From a virus, in the IMG/VR virus record IMGVR_UViG_3300048589_000350, positions 1 through 42,143 of that record: 42,143 nt of DNA, one strand, 5' to 3'. Below, in pieces: positions 17,901-25,750 of this stretch (position 1 is the first letter of the stretch; every line of letters begins with the position of its first letter). Below the pieces are notes generated by a model, which saw only the letters and a program-made list of their open reading frames with translations, was not told the origin of the DNA and did no database searches. Both the position numbers and the translations under genes were made by a program.

Positions 17901-20453
17901 GGCGACGTGCTCAACGTGGCCGACTCGACCAACCGCGCTGCCATCATCGTCAACGCCGACCGCATCTCGCAGACGGTTGAGCGCACGAGCTTCTCGGGGG
18001 CGATCGGCTTCTTGGACGGCGACGTGTCCAACGCCACGGCATCGACGATACCGGTACGTGACGTGACCGTCGAGCTCAAGGAGGATGACATCCTGTACAT
18101 CCTGAACAAGGAGGACATGGCGCTGACGACCGTGTGGGTGGCTGCCGATTTCTCGACGACATCGGGTACGCTGTCGATCAAGGCAAATCAGATTGGGGGC
18201 ACGGTCGACGTGCAGGCTTTGGACGGCTCTGGGCTGCACATGGCTATCGGCCACGTGCGTTCGATACAGCTCCAGCAGGCCGACCTGATAACATCGGTGG
18301 TTCAGCGGTTCAGCCAGAACAACGTGATATGCACGCTGTCGAGTGCGGTTTCGGGCACGGTGACGAGCCTACCCGTGACGGGCTTGGGTGTGGATTTGAA
18401 GGACGGTGACCAGTTCGTCGTCTATGATATCGACACGCTCGAGCCCTTCTTCGTGCAGCTATCGGCTGACGTTAGCTCAGGCGCTTCGAGCCTGCCCATC
18501 GACTCTGCAACCGTCAACGCAGGGTCAGGCAGCGGCGTTCACCTTCGGGAGAGCTTCGCACGGAGCCAAATCCTGCAAACGGCCGATGAGGTACGCACGG
18601 CCGTCACACGCTTTGCGGCGGCGGGCGCTCTGGCAACGCTGACCTCTGGCGTATCGGGAACGATCACCAGTTTACCTGTGACAGCCCTACCCGTCGAGGT
18701 CGAGGACAATGACCAGCTCTACATCGTGGACGCTGACACGGGGCTTACGTACGAGGTGCAGGCCAACGGTTCTGCATCGCTGTCAGCTACGTCGGTGACC
18801 ATCGACAGCGCTTCGGTCACGGCCGCTTCGGGAAGCGGTCTGTACTTCCGAGAGGCGCTGTTCCGTTCGCTCATATCGGTGACGGCATCGTCAATCACCA
18901 ACGCCGTGGAGGCCGTGTCGCTGGGAGGGCGCATCGCCGTGCTTTCGGCTGACGCATCGGGGACGGTGACGAGCCTTTCGGTATCGGGGCTGTCCACGCC
19001 GCTTGACCCGGGCGACGATATCTATGTCATCGACATTGCCACGGGCGAGCAGTTCACGGCAACCATCGCCACGAGTGCAGCCGCAGGCAGCAGCCCCATC
19101 CAGATCAATTCCACGACCGTCAACGCCGCCACGGGTTCGGGCGTGCACATCAGCGCTGCAACCATCCGAAGCCAGACCGTGCAGACGGCGGAGGCTTTGG
19201 AGGACGTGGTGGAGGCCTTCTCGCTGGGCGGCGCTATCGCCACGACGACATCCAACTACTCGGGAAGCACGACCGGCATCAACATCACGGGGCTGTCGGT
19301 CGACGTGTACGCGGGTGACCTTTTGTACGTCGTCAACAAGGACACGGGCGCTACGTACGGCATAGAGCTGACGGCCGACCGCGAGCCGGGTGACCTGACG
19401 CTGAACATCGTCTCCGCCAACGTCGTCGCTCCTGCAGGCTCTGGCGTGCACGTGAACACGGGCTACGTGCGTACGGTCGTTCAGCAGACAGCCGACTCCA
19501 TCAGCCAGACGGTCACACGGTTCAGCGAGGCGGGAGCGTTCGCCACCATAACGAGCGTGCTAAGCGGAACGCCCACGACCAGCCTACCCGTCACGGCGCT
19601 GCCGTACGAGCTCAAGGACGGCGACATCATCTACGTGGTCAATGCCGACACGGGAGAGACCTATGAGTGCGAGGTGTCGTCAGACACGGCGGCGGCGGCC
19701 ACGGCCATACACATCCTCTCGCTGTCGGTGTTTGCAATCATCGGCTCTGGCGTGCATATCGCAGGCGGCTACATGAGGAGCCAGATTCTCCAGACCGCCG
19801 ATTCCATCCGCTTCAAGGTAGGGGACGGGAATCTGCTCTCGGAGATTTCGATTGAGCTCGACTCCATCACCATAGATACCGACCTGCTCAAGAGTAACAA
19901 CTATGTGGCGGGTACGTCGGGTTGGGCTATCGACGGGGACGGCAGCGCCGAGTTTGACGATATCAACGCAAGAGGCTCTTTTTACAGCTTTGGCACTTGG
20001 GTATCAGGCTCAAATCCTGCGAGTGTTTTTCTTGATTCAGGACAACTTCAGTTTAATGTCGTTTACAACACACTCGACCTCGAAGTGTTTGGATCAATGC
20101 AGGGATTGGGCATAGAGTTTCTTGTGGAGGAAATTTCATCTGGAGACCCTCTAAACAAACTGACTTTACACAGCCAACTACTCCAATTTGAGCAGTGGAA
20201 CGGAAGCTCATGGACGCAGATGGTACGAATCGAGAATCCATCCACGGGCAACGCCTCCATGGCCGTAAACGGAAATATCACCTCCCAGACCTACCAAGTA
20301 CCCCGCTACCGTGGCAAGGGCACCACGGCATCCCGCAACGCCCTGTCCAACCTCGTGGCTGGCGACTTCCACATCACCACCGATCTCGAGCCTGGAGGCG
20401 TGTGCATCAGCTTCTACAACGGCTCGACGTGGGACAACACCATCAACACCTAA
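14946..20453 (+). CDS. Giant tail protein with tandem beta-rich repeats (tail tip / central fibre)
   Basis: This 1835-residue protein follows the tape measure and is the largest in the genome, so it probably forms the tail tip and central fibre contacting the host. Residues 1 to about 700 hold tail hub-like sequence, including a basic Gly-rich loop near 325-355. Residues about 800-1625 contain roughly eight repeats of 100 residues, each with an SGTVTSLPVT-like strand, a DGDxLYIV strand, DTG, a GSGVH turn, and RSQILQTAD at the end. The C-terminal part has GWAIDGDGSAEFDDINARGS, a junction common in central tail proteins, then an AT-richer segment (19980-20230) and a fibre-like end. Some of the N-terminal region might correspond to a separate hub protein fused here. 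Confidence 0.8.
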   Translation: MSFASRYDISFYDRTDHFWFVEIQQRGYAGPRQDVTAGTPALLRHFGASDTELVGWHRGSSVEMTIFDEGGTLFSDIFDAYEDDWRIAVYRDSVLMFYGTLLTQNVVVPAHQPPFFVNLEAVDGLYRLQSIPFSDTDDEDTGDPLPMEGRATVVNVITSILGRLDYGLAVEFNCEWYPSEVAGTFADVEVDQSIFTDDKGRPLDCYVVLEQLMMRFGLEIFQESGKWQVTQHERFADDTFTLFEVDGTDGYTFKPAERGFRPLLRSVQVTYDHDVVNLAVDGDFPDTAFDRDDLLKRWTAAGGVLHEKYGKPLYSIYGRTTGSRVRNDPRTGGGTGVVRRAGDGPSSRPGSRADLPPSEGVFIKNADASVFEGRVVSKTLPVELATTRYIESEAVLIEEIEERYLSIGIKLGSFLEYTGEDPEGVETIRTAFRVKVGTYYLRDQFGDGVYTWTTDESFITVDIPLSRGGFIESLFELKILTPELPESGEFTVRLYEVYDSERKYAAGEFNEIGQQIKAPGPYNAERFKRPTGVVYESFVVELADADNKTIGSQITTAVNADGRATTTAVIPTLFIGDGPTTAHARRLTVDGGQSNNEWNATEQNIDEVLARYMLLRQIRNVQVLSARIRADILATNALEFLSKRMRWINVTHDARESEWSGEFIEVLDGLGGVTVKRDTDERYGGFVSNAPGVGFFVDQSGGVLNSFLAAAFTRTTALIPAGVRANIKVLPTSSGLRAGATLTLIHPFNFTPYNVVLAEDFQVGDTEMVIDPFDFEDDIPFPAAVYATAEAINSWFVQNENGVGIGVRRALAGGAVCSLTADVEGVVDTLSVTPTRVKLREGDPLYIVPTDPEKDIVYVVVSADTDAGSEVLPIEEQYVDALEEDPVLVDAVYTRAQLLIQPDAVQASVEDYRGGYAFTRLTTNYAGSGYTSLAVQAIPSAVKAGDKLHLASVRFGTATLVTLTADASVGATTLAIAAADLTYEVGDVLNVADSTNRAAIIVNADRISQTVERTSFSGAIGFLDGDVSNATASTIPVRDVTVELKEDDILYILNKEDMALTTVWVAADFSTTSGTLSIKANQIGGTVDVQALDGSGLHMAIGHVRSIQLQQADLITSVVQRFSQNNVICTLSSAVSGTVTSLPVTGLGVDLKDGDQFVVYDIDTLEPFFVQLSADVSSGASSLPIDSATVNAGSGSGVHLRESFARSQILQTADEVRTAVTRFAAAGALATLTSGVSGTITSLPVTALPVEVEDNDQLYIVDADTGLTYEVQANGSASLSATSVTIDSASVTAASGSGLYFREALFRSLISVTASSITNAVEAVSLGGRIAVLSADASGTVTSLSVSGLSTPLDPGDDIYVIDIATGEQFTATIATSAAAGSSPIQINSTTVNAATGSGVHISAATIRSQTVQTAEALEDVVEAFSLGGAIATTTSNYSGSTTGINITGLSVDVYAGDLLYVVNKDTGATYGIELTADREPGDLTLNIVSANVVAPAGSGVHVNTGYVRTVVQQTADSISQTVTRFSEAGAFATITSVLSGTPTTSLPVTALPYELKDGDIIYVVNADTGETYECEVSSDTAAAATAIHILSLSVFAIIGSGVHIAGGYMRSQILQTADSIRFKVGDGNLLSEISIELDSITIDTDLLKSNNYVAGTSGWAIDGDGSAEFDDINARGSFYSFGTWVSGSNPASVFLDSGQLQFNVVYNTLDLEVFGSMQGLGIEFLVEEISSGDPLNKLTLHSQLLQFEQWNGSSWTQMVRIENPSTGNASMAVNGNITSQTYQVPRYRGKGTTASRNALSNLVAGDFHITTDLEPGGVCISFYNGSTWDNTINT
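17350..19815 (+). repeat. About eight tandem coding repeats of ~300 bp in the tail protein gene
   Basis: At the protein level each unit runs through GAxATLTSxVSG, TSLPVTxLPV, LxDGDxLYIV, DTGxTY, SGVHxxxxYxRSQ and ILQTADxI. The last five units (from about 18310) are closest to each other; earlier units are more diverged, and one (about 17680-17990) lacks parts of the pattern. The boundaries are approximate because I set them by reading the translation. Confidence 0.75.
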
Positions 20454-20469
20454 CATGTCAAGGCGTACA

Positions 20470-20856
20470 ATGACAATGACACATTTCAAGCATCGGTTCA
20501 ACATAGGCACACGGCTTCACATCGTCGGGCTTTTGCCCAACTTCGGGAGCATCGACGAGATCAGAGACCAGCGCTCCCTTCGCTCCCTGCTCACCCTCAA
20601 GGAGGAGGAGGCGAAAGCATCGGGCTTCCACTTCAAGGGCAACGTGGCCAACTGGAACGCCGCCGCCGATCCGAACACAGAGTTCGCCCTCACACCCTCG
20701 CAAGCGGCAACCCTGCTCGCTGCCCTGCGGCTGGCCTCCGACGAACGCAAGCTACCCTCCACCGACGAGATCATCGAGCTCTACGAGGCACTTGAGGGGT
20801 ATGTGGCCACGGACGCAGACACCGACACCAATTCACCACAACCAACCAAAGGGTAA
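20470..20856 (+). CDS. Tail-region protein of unknown function
   Basis: About 128 residues from the ATG at 20470, chosen because AGGCG lies just upstream; ATG at 20455 or 20476 is possible. The N-terminal half has strands and charged helices (TRLHIVGLLPNFGSIDEI; LRSLLTLKEEEAKASGF). The C-terminus is helical and ends in a Thr/Asp-rich tail. It may be a tail-associated or chaperone protein by location, but no family is recognised. Confidence 0.6.
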   Translation: MTMTHFKHRFNIGTRLHIVGLLPNFGSIDEIRDQRSLRSLLTLKEEEAKASGFHFKGNVANWNAAADPNTEFALTPSQAATLLAALRLASDERKLPSTDEIIELYEALEGYVATDADTDTNSPQPTKG

Positions 20857-20862
20857 ACCATC

Positions 20863-21282
20863 ATGGCATCCATCCTGTATGACAAACTATACCAGCTCGC
20901 GCTAACGGCGGGCATCGACCTTGAGGACGACACCATAAACGTCCTTCTCGTCGACGACACCTACACCGCCGACAAGACCCACGACTTCGTTGCTGACGTG
21001 GTAGCCGACGAGCTCTCGGGCACTGGCTACACACGCAAGACGCTTGCCGGCAAGACCGTCACGCTCGACGGCGTGAACCACCGCGTCACCTTCGACGCTA
21101 CCGATCCCGTGTGGACAGGTCTGGACGCGGGCACCATCGGCGGAGCCGTGGTCTTCAAACAGGTCACCAACGACGCTGATTCTCCCGTGCTGTGTTTCCT
21201 CGACCCGACGAACCTGACCACCAACGGCTCTGACGTGACCCTCCAGTTCAACGCGGCGGGAATCCTTCGCCTGAACAACTAA
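20863..21282 (+). CDS. Virion-associated protein of unknown function (beta-rich)
   Basis: This 139-residue protein begins YDKLYQLALTAGIDLEDDTI followed by LLVDDTYT and continues in short strands (KTVTLDGVNHRVTFDA; GGAVVFKQVTND). Proteins with this start are found in tail gene clusters of many siphoviruses, but their role is not known to me. It follows the preceding gene by 6 bases and probably belongs to the fibre or tail tip set. Confidence 0.6.
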   Translation: MASILYDKLYQLALTAGIDLEDDTINVLLVDDTYTADKTHDFVADVVADELSGTGYTRKTLAGKTVTLDGVNHRVTFDATDPVWTGLDAGTIGGAVVFKQVTNDADSPVLCFLDPTNLTTNGSDVTLQFNAAGILRLNN

Positions 21283-21294
21283 GCCAACCCATCC

Positions 21295-22176
21295 GTGTCC
21301 AGCACCAACACATCCAGACCAAGCCGCCTCCTGCTCCGCCCATCGGGTGACGGTCTGCTGCTCCGTGCGAGCGGCGACCTGCTTGCCCTTCGGGGTACGC
21401 CCGGAGTTCAGGAGGTGGCGATGGATGACTTCGGGCAGGGATCAGGCGAGGCGTTCGATCCTGCCCTTGTGGCGGGATCACAGACACTATTGCCTGACAC
21501 GGCGCAGGGAGGCGGAGAGGCTATGGCCGTCACGCTGTCGGTCTCCGGAACGGTCTTCGTGGTCGTTTCGGACACGGCCGAAGGAAGCGGGGAGGCTTTT
21601 GGCGCATCCTTCCTGATTACCCTGCCCGTGGCTGATCTGGCCGAGGGAACAGGGGAGGCTTTAGTGGCGGCATTAGACCCTGGGGCGGTCGACGTGACGG
21701 TGGACACTGCCGAAGGCAGCGGGGAATCGTTCACGGCTACGCTGTCGGCAACGGGCACGGCTGTCATCGCTGTGGACACGGCCGAAGGCGGAGGCGCAGC
21801 GCTCGACCCAGAGCTTCGGGAGTTGACCTACGTGGTCGTTCCTGACATTGCCGAGGGCTCAGGCGAGGCCTTAGACCCAGCCCTTGCGAGGAGCGCTCCA
21901 CGCCCTCCTGTGAGCCTCAAGGCCGTGCGTTCGGTAGGGTTCGACGAAGCCGAGCTCACATGGACACCACGCGGGGGCACGGGCTTCAAGGTGTACCGAT
22001 CGGACTCGCAGCGCGGGGCATACACCCTTATCGGCTCGCCAACGGCCGCAACCTACTCCGACACCTCGCTGGCTGTGGGCAGCAACTACGCCTACAAGGT
22101 CACGGCAACAGACGGAGCCGACGAGAGCGCCCCATCAGCACCCGTGTTCACGGCGGGGGATAAGGGAACATTGTAA
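21295..22176 (+). CDS. Repeat-rich tail fibre protein with fibronectin type III domain
   Basis: This 293-residue protein starts at a GTG. Residues about 45-200 hold seven copies of a short motif close to DTAEGSGEALDPAL, spaced about 22-30 residues apart and separated by strands; a beta-solenoid or elongated fibre shaft is plausible. Residues about 200-285 fit a fibronectin type III domain (PPVSLKAVRS, AELTWTPRGGTGFKVYRS, SNYAYKVTATDG), a module frequent in phage fibres that binds surfaces weakly. Probably part of the host-contact apparatus. Confidence 0.65.
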   Translation: MSSTNTSRPSRLLLRPSGDGLLLRASGDLLALRGTPGVQEVAMDDFGQGSGEAFDPALVAGSQTLLPDTAQGGGEAMAVTLSVSGTVFVVVSDTAEGSGEAFGASFLITLPVADLAEGTGEALVAALDPGAVDVTVDTAEGSGESFTATLSATGTAVIAVDTAEGGGAALDPELRELTYVVVPDIAEGSGEALDPALARSAPRPPVSLKAVRSVGFDEAELTWTPRGGTGFKVYRSDSQRGAYTLIGSPTAATYSDTSLAVGSNYAYKVTATDGADESAPSAPVFTAGDKGTL

Positions 22177-22195
22177 CACATAGAGGAACACATAA

Positions 22196-22834
22196 ATGGC
22201 AGACCAATACATCGACGAATTGACGGCATTAACGACCCCTGACGACGCGGATTTGGTAGTCATCCAAGATGTCGACGACGGGGCCAACGGCACGACCAAG
22301 AAGATCACCGTGGCCAACCTTTTGGCGGGGGCGGGAGGCGGTGGTTCGTCCAAGAATTTCATCCTCTCAGACCAGAGCTTCTCAGGAACGACATGGACGG
22401 ACATATCGGGGATTGGGACTATCAATCTCGACCCGAGCAGCACGTATGTGATTAGGGTGAAGGTATTTGCAACGCTGATCACTGCCGCAGACAGTTACGA
22501 CAACTTTATCACTTTGAGATACATAATGACACAGCGGAGTGGGAGCGTGGTTGTAAGAGCTGAAACATTGCCATTTAACAACTTTGACGCAGGTATTGAT
22601 CTTAGGAGTGGTTACGATCAATGGACATACTACGGGTCCGCAAATGCAGACACACAAAATGTTGTATTTGTGGTGGTTAATACTGCGGAAACACTGATGT
22701 CACAAATCGAAGCAACCTACATCGTGTCCACCTCCACAGGTTCGCCCACATTCAAACTGCAAGCGAATTGCATCGCCGGCATGGATGCCGACATCCTCGC
22801 CGGCGGCTGGTACGAAGTGACGAAGGTGGCGTGA
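22196..22834 (+). CDS. Tail fibre / receptor-binding candidate
   Basis: This 212-residue protein begins YIDELTALTTPDDADLVVIQ, then a TKKITVANLLAG segment. That N-terminal motif is common in phage tail fibre proteins and usually marks attachment to the tail. Residues after about 50 are a separate beta-rich domain (SDQSFSGTTWTDISGIG; STYVIRVKVFATL) likely to be the exposed tip. The DNA for that tip (about 22480-22740) is AT-richer than its surroundings, which fits exchange of host-range modules. Confidence 0.65.
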   Translation: MADQYIDELTALTTPDDADLVVIQDVDDGANGTTKKITVANLLAGAGGGGSSKNFILSDQSFSGTTWTDISGIGTINLDPSSTYVIRVKVFATLITAADSYDNFITLRYIMTQRSGSVVVRAETLPFNNFDAGIDLRSGYDQWTYYGSANADTQNVVFVVVNTAETLMSQIEATYIVSTSTGSPTFKLQANCIAGMDADILAGGWYEVTKVA

Positions 22835-23535
22835 TGAAAAAGACCACCGATCAGCCCTCGCACATCCCCGAGGTGACCGGCCACAAACCACCCCGAACCC
22901 TGCACACCACGGAGGCACGCAAGCCCGCGCCCCACCGCAAGCGTAGTGCAACCCACACGCTTCTCTCGCAGTCCGCCTACCAGCAGACGCTTCCCAAGGG
23001 GGAGCGGGGCGTGTTGGTCATCGAAGAGTTGCCCGACGACTGGCCAGAGGGTCTGCCGCTTCCTGACAATGTGATAATGAAAAATTCTACCAATTTTCGT
23101 AAACTCAACCAACCAAACACGAAAGGCATCCTCATGGACTCGATCAAACGCAAGGCAGGACAGAAGCTCACAGAGTGGCTGCTGTCCATCGCAATGGTCA
23201 TTTTCCGCAAAATTCGCGACATCGTGATCGACAACTTCCTGAGCTTCGGCATCCACAGAAAGGACGCTGAGGGCAAGCCCATTCCCAAGCTCGTTCCCAA
23301 GCGTGACGAGGCAGGACACATCGTTCTCAACCCGGACGGAACGGTGGTCATGGTGCAGGCCGTGGACGGCAAGGGAAGGCTCAAGTATGAGATCGCTTGG
23401 GGCGCAACCTTTCTGTCCGTGCTGGCAAAATGGAGGGGCGAAATTGCCCTGCTCGGCACGTGGCTGGGTTACCAGATCGGGGGCGCAACCGTGTTCGAGT
23501 GGCTCGAGAGGCTCGTGAACCTGCTGGGGGAGTGA
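22834..23535 (+). CDS. Membrane-associated or tail-region protein of unknown function
   Basis: 233 residues from the ATG that overlaps the previous stop (ATGA). The first 70 residues are basic and Pro/His-rich. A segment near 105-135 (GQKLTEWLLSIAMVIFRKIR) and another near the C-terminus (EIALLGTWLGYQIGGATVFE) are hydrophobic or amphipathic and could be membrane-associated. It could be a holin-type or tail protein; I cannot choose. An internal ATG at about 23078 would give a shorter form without the basic leader. Confidence 0.5.
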   Translation: MKKTTDQPSHIPEVTGHKPPRTLHTTEARKPAPHRKRSATHTLLSQSAYQQTLPKGERGVLVIEELPDDWPEGLPLPDNVIMKNSTNFRKLNQPNTKGILMDSIKRKAGQKLTEWLLSIAMVIFRKIRDIVIDNFLSFGIHRKDAEGKPIPKLVPKRDEAGHIVLNPDGTVVMVQAVDGKGRLKYEIAWGATFLSVLAKWRGEIALLGTWLGYQIGGATVFEWLERLVNLLGE

Positions 23536-23538
23536 CGT

Positions 23539-23919
23539 ATGTCCATCCCTGCGCACAGCTTGGGCGAACACCGTTCGGGTGACGGATTCAAAGAGCGCAC
23601 GTTCCGCATCAATCGGGGCACGTCCGCCGCTCCCGACTACATCGACCTGACGGGGGCAAGCATCCTCGTGCAGTTCCGCTCCTCGGAGCGGTCTGGCGTG
23701 GGGCTTGAGTTCACCACCGAGGGCGATGACCCGACGATCTCCGTGTCAAACGACGGCACGGAGTTCTCGCTGCTCGAAAGGGCGGGCGCTGACATGGTTC
23801 TTCCTGCCGGGTCATACACGGCCGACGTGGACATCAAGCGTTTGGGCGAAGAGCCAAAGACGTGGTTCTACATCGACGTTGAAATTGTGACCGACTACTC
23901 GCGGAGGGCTTTCGCATGA
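23539..23919 (+). CDS. Small beta-rich structural protein
   Basis: This 126-residue protein looks like an immunoglobulin-like or baseplate-type domain: FRINRGTSAAPDYIDLTGAS, ILVQFRSSERSG, GSYTADVDIKRLG and a final WFYIDVEIVTDYSRRAFA. The pattern (nonstandard units, limits, rate of change in a property) is like proteins that sit under fibre genes in other phages. Likely a fibre adaptor. It starts 4 bases after the preceding gene. Confidence 0.5.
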   Translation: MSIPAHSLGEHRSGDGFKERTFRINRGTSAAPDYIDLTGASILVQFRSSERSGVGLEFTTEGDDPTISVSNDGTEFSLLERAGADMVLPAGSYTADVDIKRLGEEPKTWFYIDVEIVTDYSRRAFA

Positions 23920-23941
23920 AACCAACACGGAGGGCGCGCTG

Positions 23942-24445
23942 ATGCCGAGTGAAGTGATTACCATCGAAGTGGTCGATCCCGTCTATGAGACGGTGACGAT
24001 AGAGGTCATGGAGACCAACCCAGCGAGGTTGCTTCCCGACGGCGGCACGACGGGGCAGGTGCTGGCGAAGGCGAGCGACGGCGACTACGACACAGGGTGG
24101 GCGGACAACGCCGAGCCTCCCGTGACTTCGGTCAACGGGCAGACGGGCGTGGTGGTTCTGGATGCGGCGGATGTGGGCGCATATCCTGATACGAACCCCG
24201 ACGGCTTTGTGGACGCTGCTGGTGCGGCCAATGCCGCTCCTATCCAATCCGTCACGGGCGACGGCGTGGACAACACAGACCCCGCAAACCCCGTGCTCAC
24301 GTTCCCGACGGCGGGGGAGATCGGGGCGGTGCAGACAAACACAAGCGGGTCGATAGACATCACGGCGGTATGGGGAGGCACACAGGCGGAGTATGATTTG
24401 ATCGGTTCGCCATCCGCTACGACACTATACGTGATCGTGGGGTAA
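23942..24445 (+). CDS. Tail fibre shaft protein
   Basis: This 167-residue protein carries two motifs that recur in tail fibres: GGTTGQVLAKASDGDYDTGW (residues about 36-55) and VTSVNGQTGVVVLDAADVGA (about 60-80). Both are found in shaft regions that link the tail to receptor-binding domains. The C-terminal WGGTQAEYDLIGSPSATTLY is also typical of fibre proteins. It directly precedes the lectin-like gene, with which it probably forms one fibre complex. Confidence 0.7.
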   Translation: MPSEVITIEVVDPVYETVTIEVMETNPARLLPDGGTTGQVLAKASDGDYDTGWADNAEPPVTSVNGQTGVVVLDAADVGAYPDTNPDGFVDAAGAANAAPIQSVTGDGVDNTDPANPVLTFPTAGEIGAVQTNTSGSIDITAVWGGTQAEYDLIGSPSATTLYVIVG

Positions 24446-24447
24446 TT

Positions 24448-25365
24448 ATGCCGATAGCCAACAACGTGGACAACTACCTCGTCGGGGCATCGCAGGTGGA
24501 TCGCATCTATCGGGGCGGCGACATCGTGTGGGAGCGGTTCAACGGCTTGCTCGATTTGTTCCCGAACGCTGCGGTGGCGTACAGCTTGCGTCGCTTATCG
24601 AAGAACTACGCAGGTTCGGCGATACGTGTGCGTAGGGGATCGGACAACGCCGAGCAGGACATTGGCTTCGTGGACAACGAACTCGACACGGCAACTTTGG
24701 TATCGTTCATTGGCGCATCGGATGGATGGGTGACGACGTGGTACGACCAAAGCGGGCTTGGCTTGGATGCCACGCAACCGACGGCATCAGTACAACCGTT
24801 TATCGTGTTGGCGGGTGTGTTACAGGAGCTGAACGGCAAGCCTTGTGTTAGGTTTGTGGACAATTCAGGCGCTGCGGTATTGGATCGCCTTAATGTGCCT
24901 TTGTTTCACGTTAACACCGTGCCGTATTTGGCGTATTTCGCCACGTATGGGTTAAATTTGGCAGCTGTTGACCCGTATATAATTGGTGGCGCAAATAACG
25001 ATCGTGGTATGGAGTTGTTGCATTTGACGAGTACAAGACGACTACGACCCGCAACAATTCGGACGGGTGGATCAGTAGTAGCAAACGGATCAGCGTTAAC
25101 GATATCGCAACAGTATATATTAGCACAGACAGCTAACCGTGTAAGGCTTAAATTATATCTAAATAATGTGTTAGATATAGATGTTGCAGATAGGAACGAG
25201 GACTTTAATATGCCATCCCCTACATATTACATGGGTAACATGGGCGCAGCTATTTCAATAACTGCAGATTTTTCCATCTCCGAGTTTGTCGCCTATGCCC
25301 GTGACGTTGAAGCCGAAATATCGGGCATCAACACCAACACAAACGAATTCTACGGAGCGTACTGA
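24448..25365 (+). CDS. Receptor-binding protein with arabinofuranosidase-like lectin domain
   Basis: This 305-residue protein has AYSLRRLSKNYAGSAIRVRR, SDNAEQDIGFVDNELDT and WVTTWYDQSGLGLDATQ at residues about 43-110. That pattern is characteristic of the catalytic-domain fold of alpha-L-arabinofuranosidase B, a concanavalin A-like sandwich often reused in phage fibres. Residues 110-300 complete the jelly-roll (VDPYIIGGANNDRGMELLH; RVRLKLYLNNVLDIDVADR). The likely role is binding a host surface polysaccharide. Whether it is enzymatically active cannot be judged. The 3' half (24930-25260) is clearly AT-richer, suggesting transfer of the binding module. Confidence 0.75.
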   Translation: MPIANNVDNYLVGASQVDRIYRGGDIVWERFNGLLDLFPNAAVAYSLRRLSKNYAGSAIRVRRGSDNAEQDIGFVDNELDTATLVSFIGASDGWVTTWYDQSGLGLDATQPTASVQPFIVLAGVLQELNGKPCVRFVDNSGAAVLDRLNVPLFHVNTVPYLAYFATYGLNLAAVDPYIIGGANNDRGMELLHLTSTRRLRPATIRTGGSVVANGSALTISQQYILAQTANRVRLKLYLNNVLDIDVADRNEDFNMPSPTYYMGNMGAAISITADFSISEFVAYARDVEAEISGINTNTNEFYGAY

Positions 25366-25649
25366 TGCAATACTTCTATTTAATCTTCCCACAAAACGCC
25401 AACGCCCGAAGCCGTAGCGAGTCGGTGCTGAACTCCATACGCCCGAACAAGTCACCGAACGACGTTACGACGGCGTGGTTCGACACCATCGACCACCCCG
25501 CCAACAAGCCGCAGAGCGCATTGGTCGTGCCCGAAAGCGAGATGCACCGACTCACAGACAAGGAACGACAGCAGCTCAAGGACTACGACTTTATGAAAAA
25601 GGGCGGCTGGTTTCCACCCAACCCATTCCTAACCGACACCAAGCCATGA
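25365..25649 (+). CDS. Small protein next to the receptor-binding gene
   Basis: This 94-residue protein starts QYFYLIFPQNANARSRSES and contains short strands plus a charged helix (EMHRLTDKERQQLKDYDFMK). Small proteins like this often follow fibre genes as assembly factors or tips. No family is recognised. It overlaps the stop of the receptor-binding gene by one base (TGATG) and the next gene by 4 bases. Confidence 0.6.
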   Translation: MQYFYLIFPQNANARSRSESVLNSIRPNKSPNDVTTAWFDTIDHPANKPQSALVVPESEMHRLTDKERQQLKDYDFMKKGGWFPPNPFLTDTKP

Positions 25650-25750
25650 CACCCGAAGAACGTGAAATGGCCATATTCTACACCGCCCTTGCCGGCATCA
25701 TCGCAATGGTCGTGCTACACTTCATATACACCTACGCCGTAACGCCATGA
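25646..25750 (+). CDS. Very small membrane protein, possible holin
   Basis: A 34-residue protein (ATG 25646, TGA 25748-25750) with a single transmembrane helix (FYTALAGIIAMVVLHFIYTY) after a short charged N-terminus. It overlaps the genes on both sides (ATGA at each end), and the endolysin follows directly. This fits a pinholin-like or holin-accessory protein. Assignment rests on size, membrane segment and position. Confidence 0.6.
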   Translation: MTPEEREMAIFYTALAGIIAMVVLHFIYTYAVTP

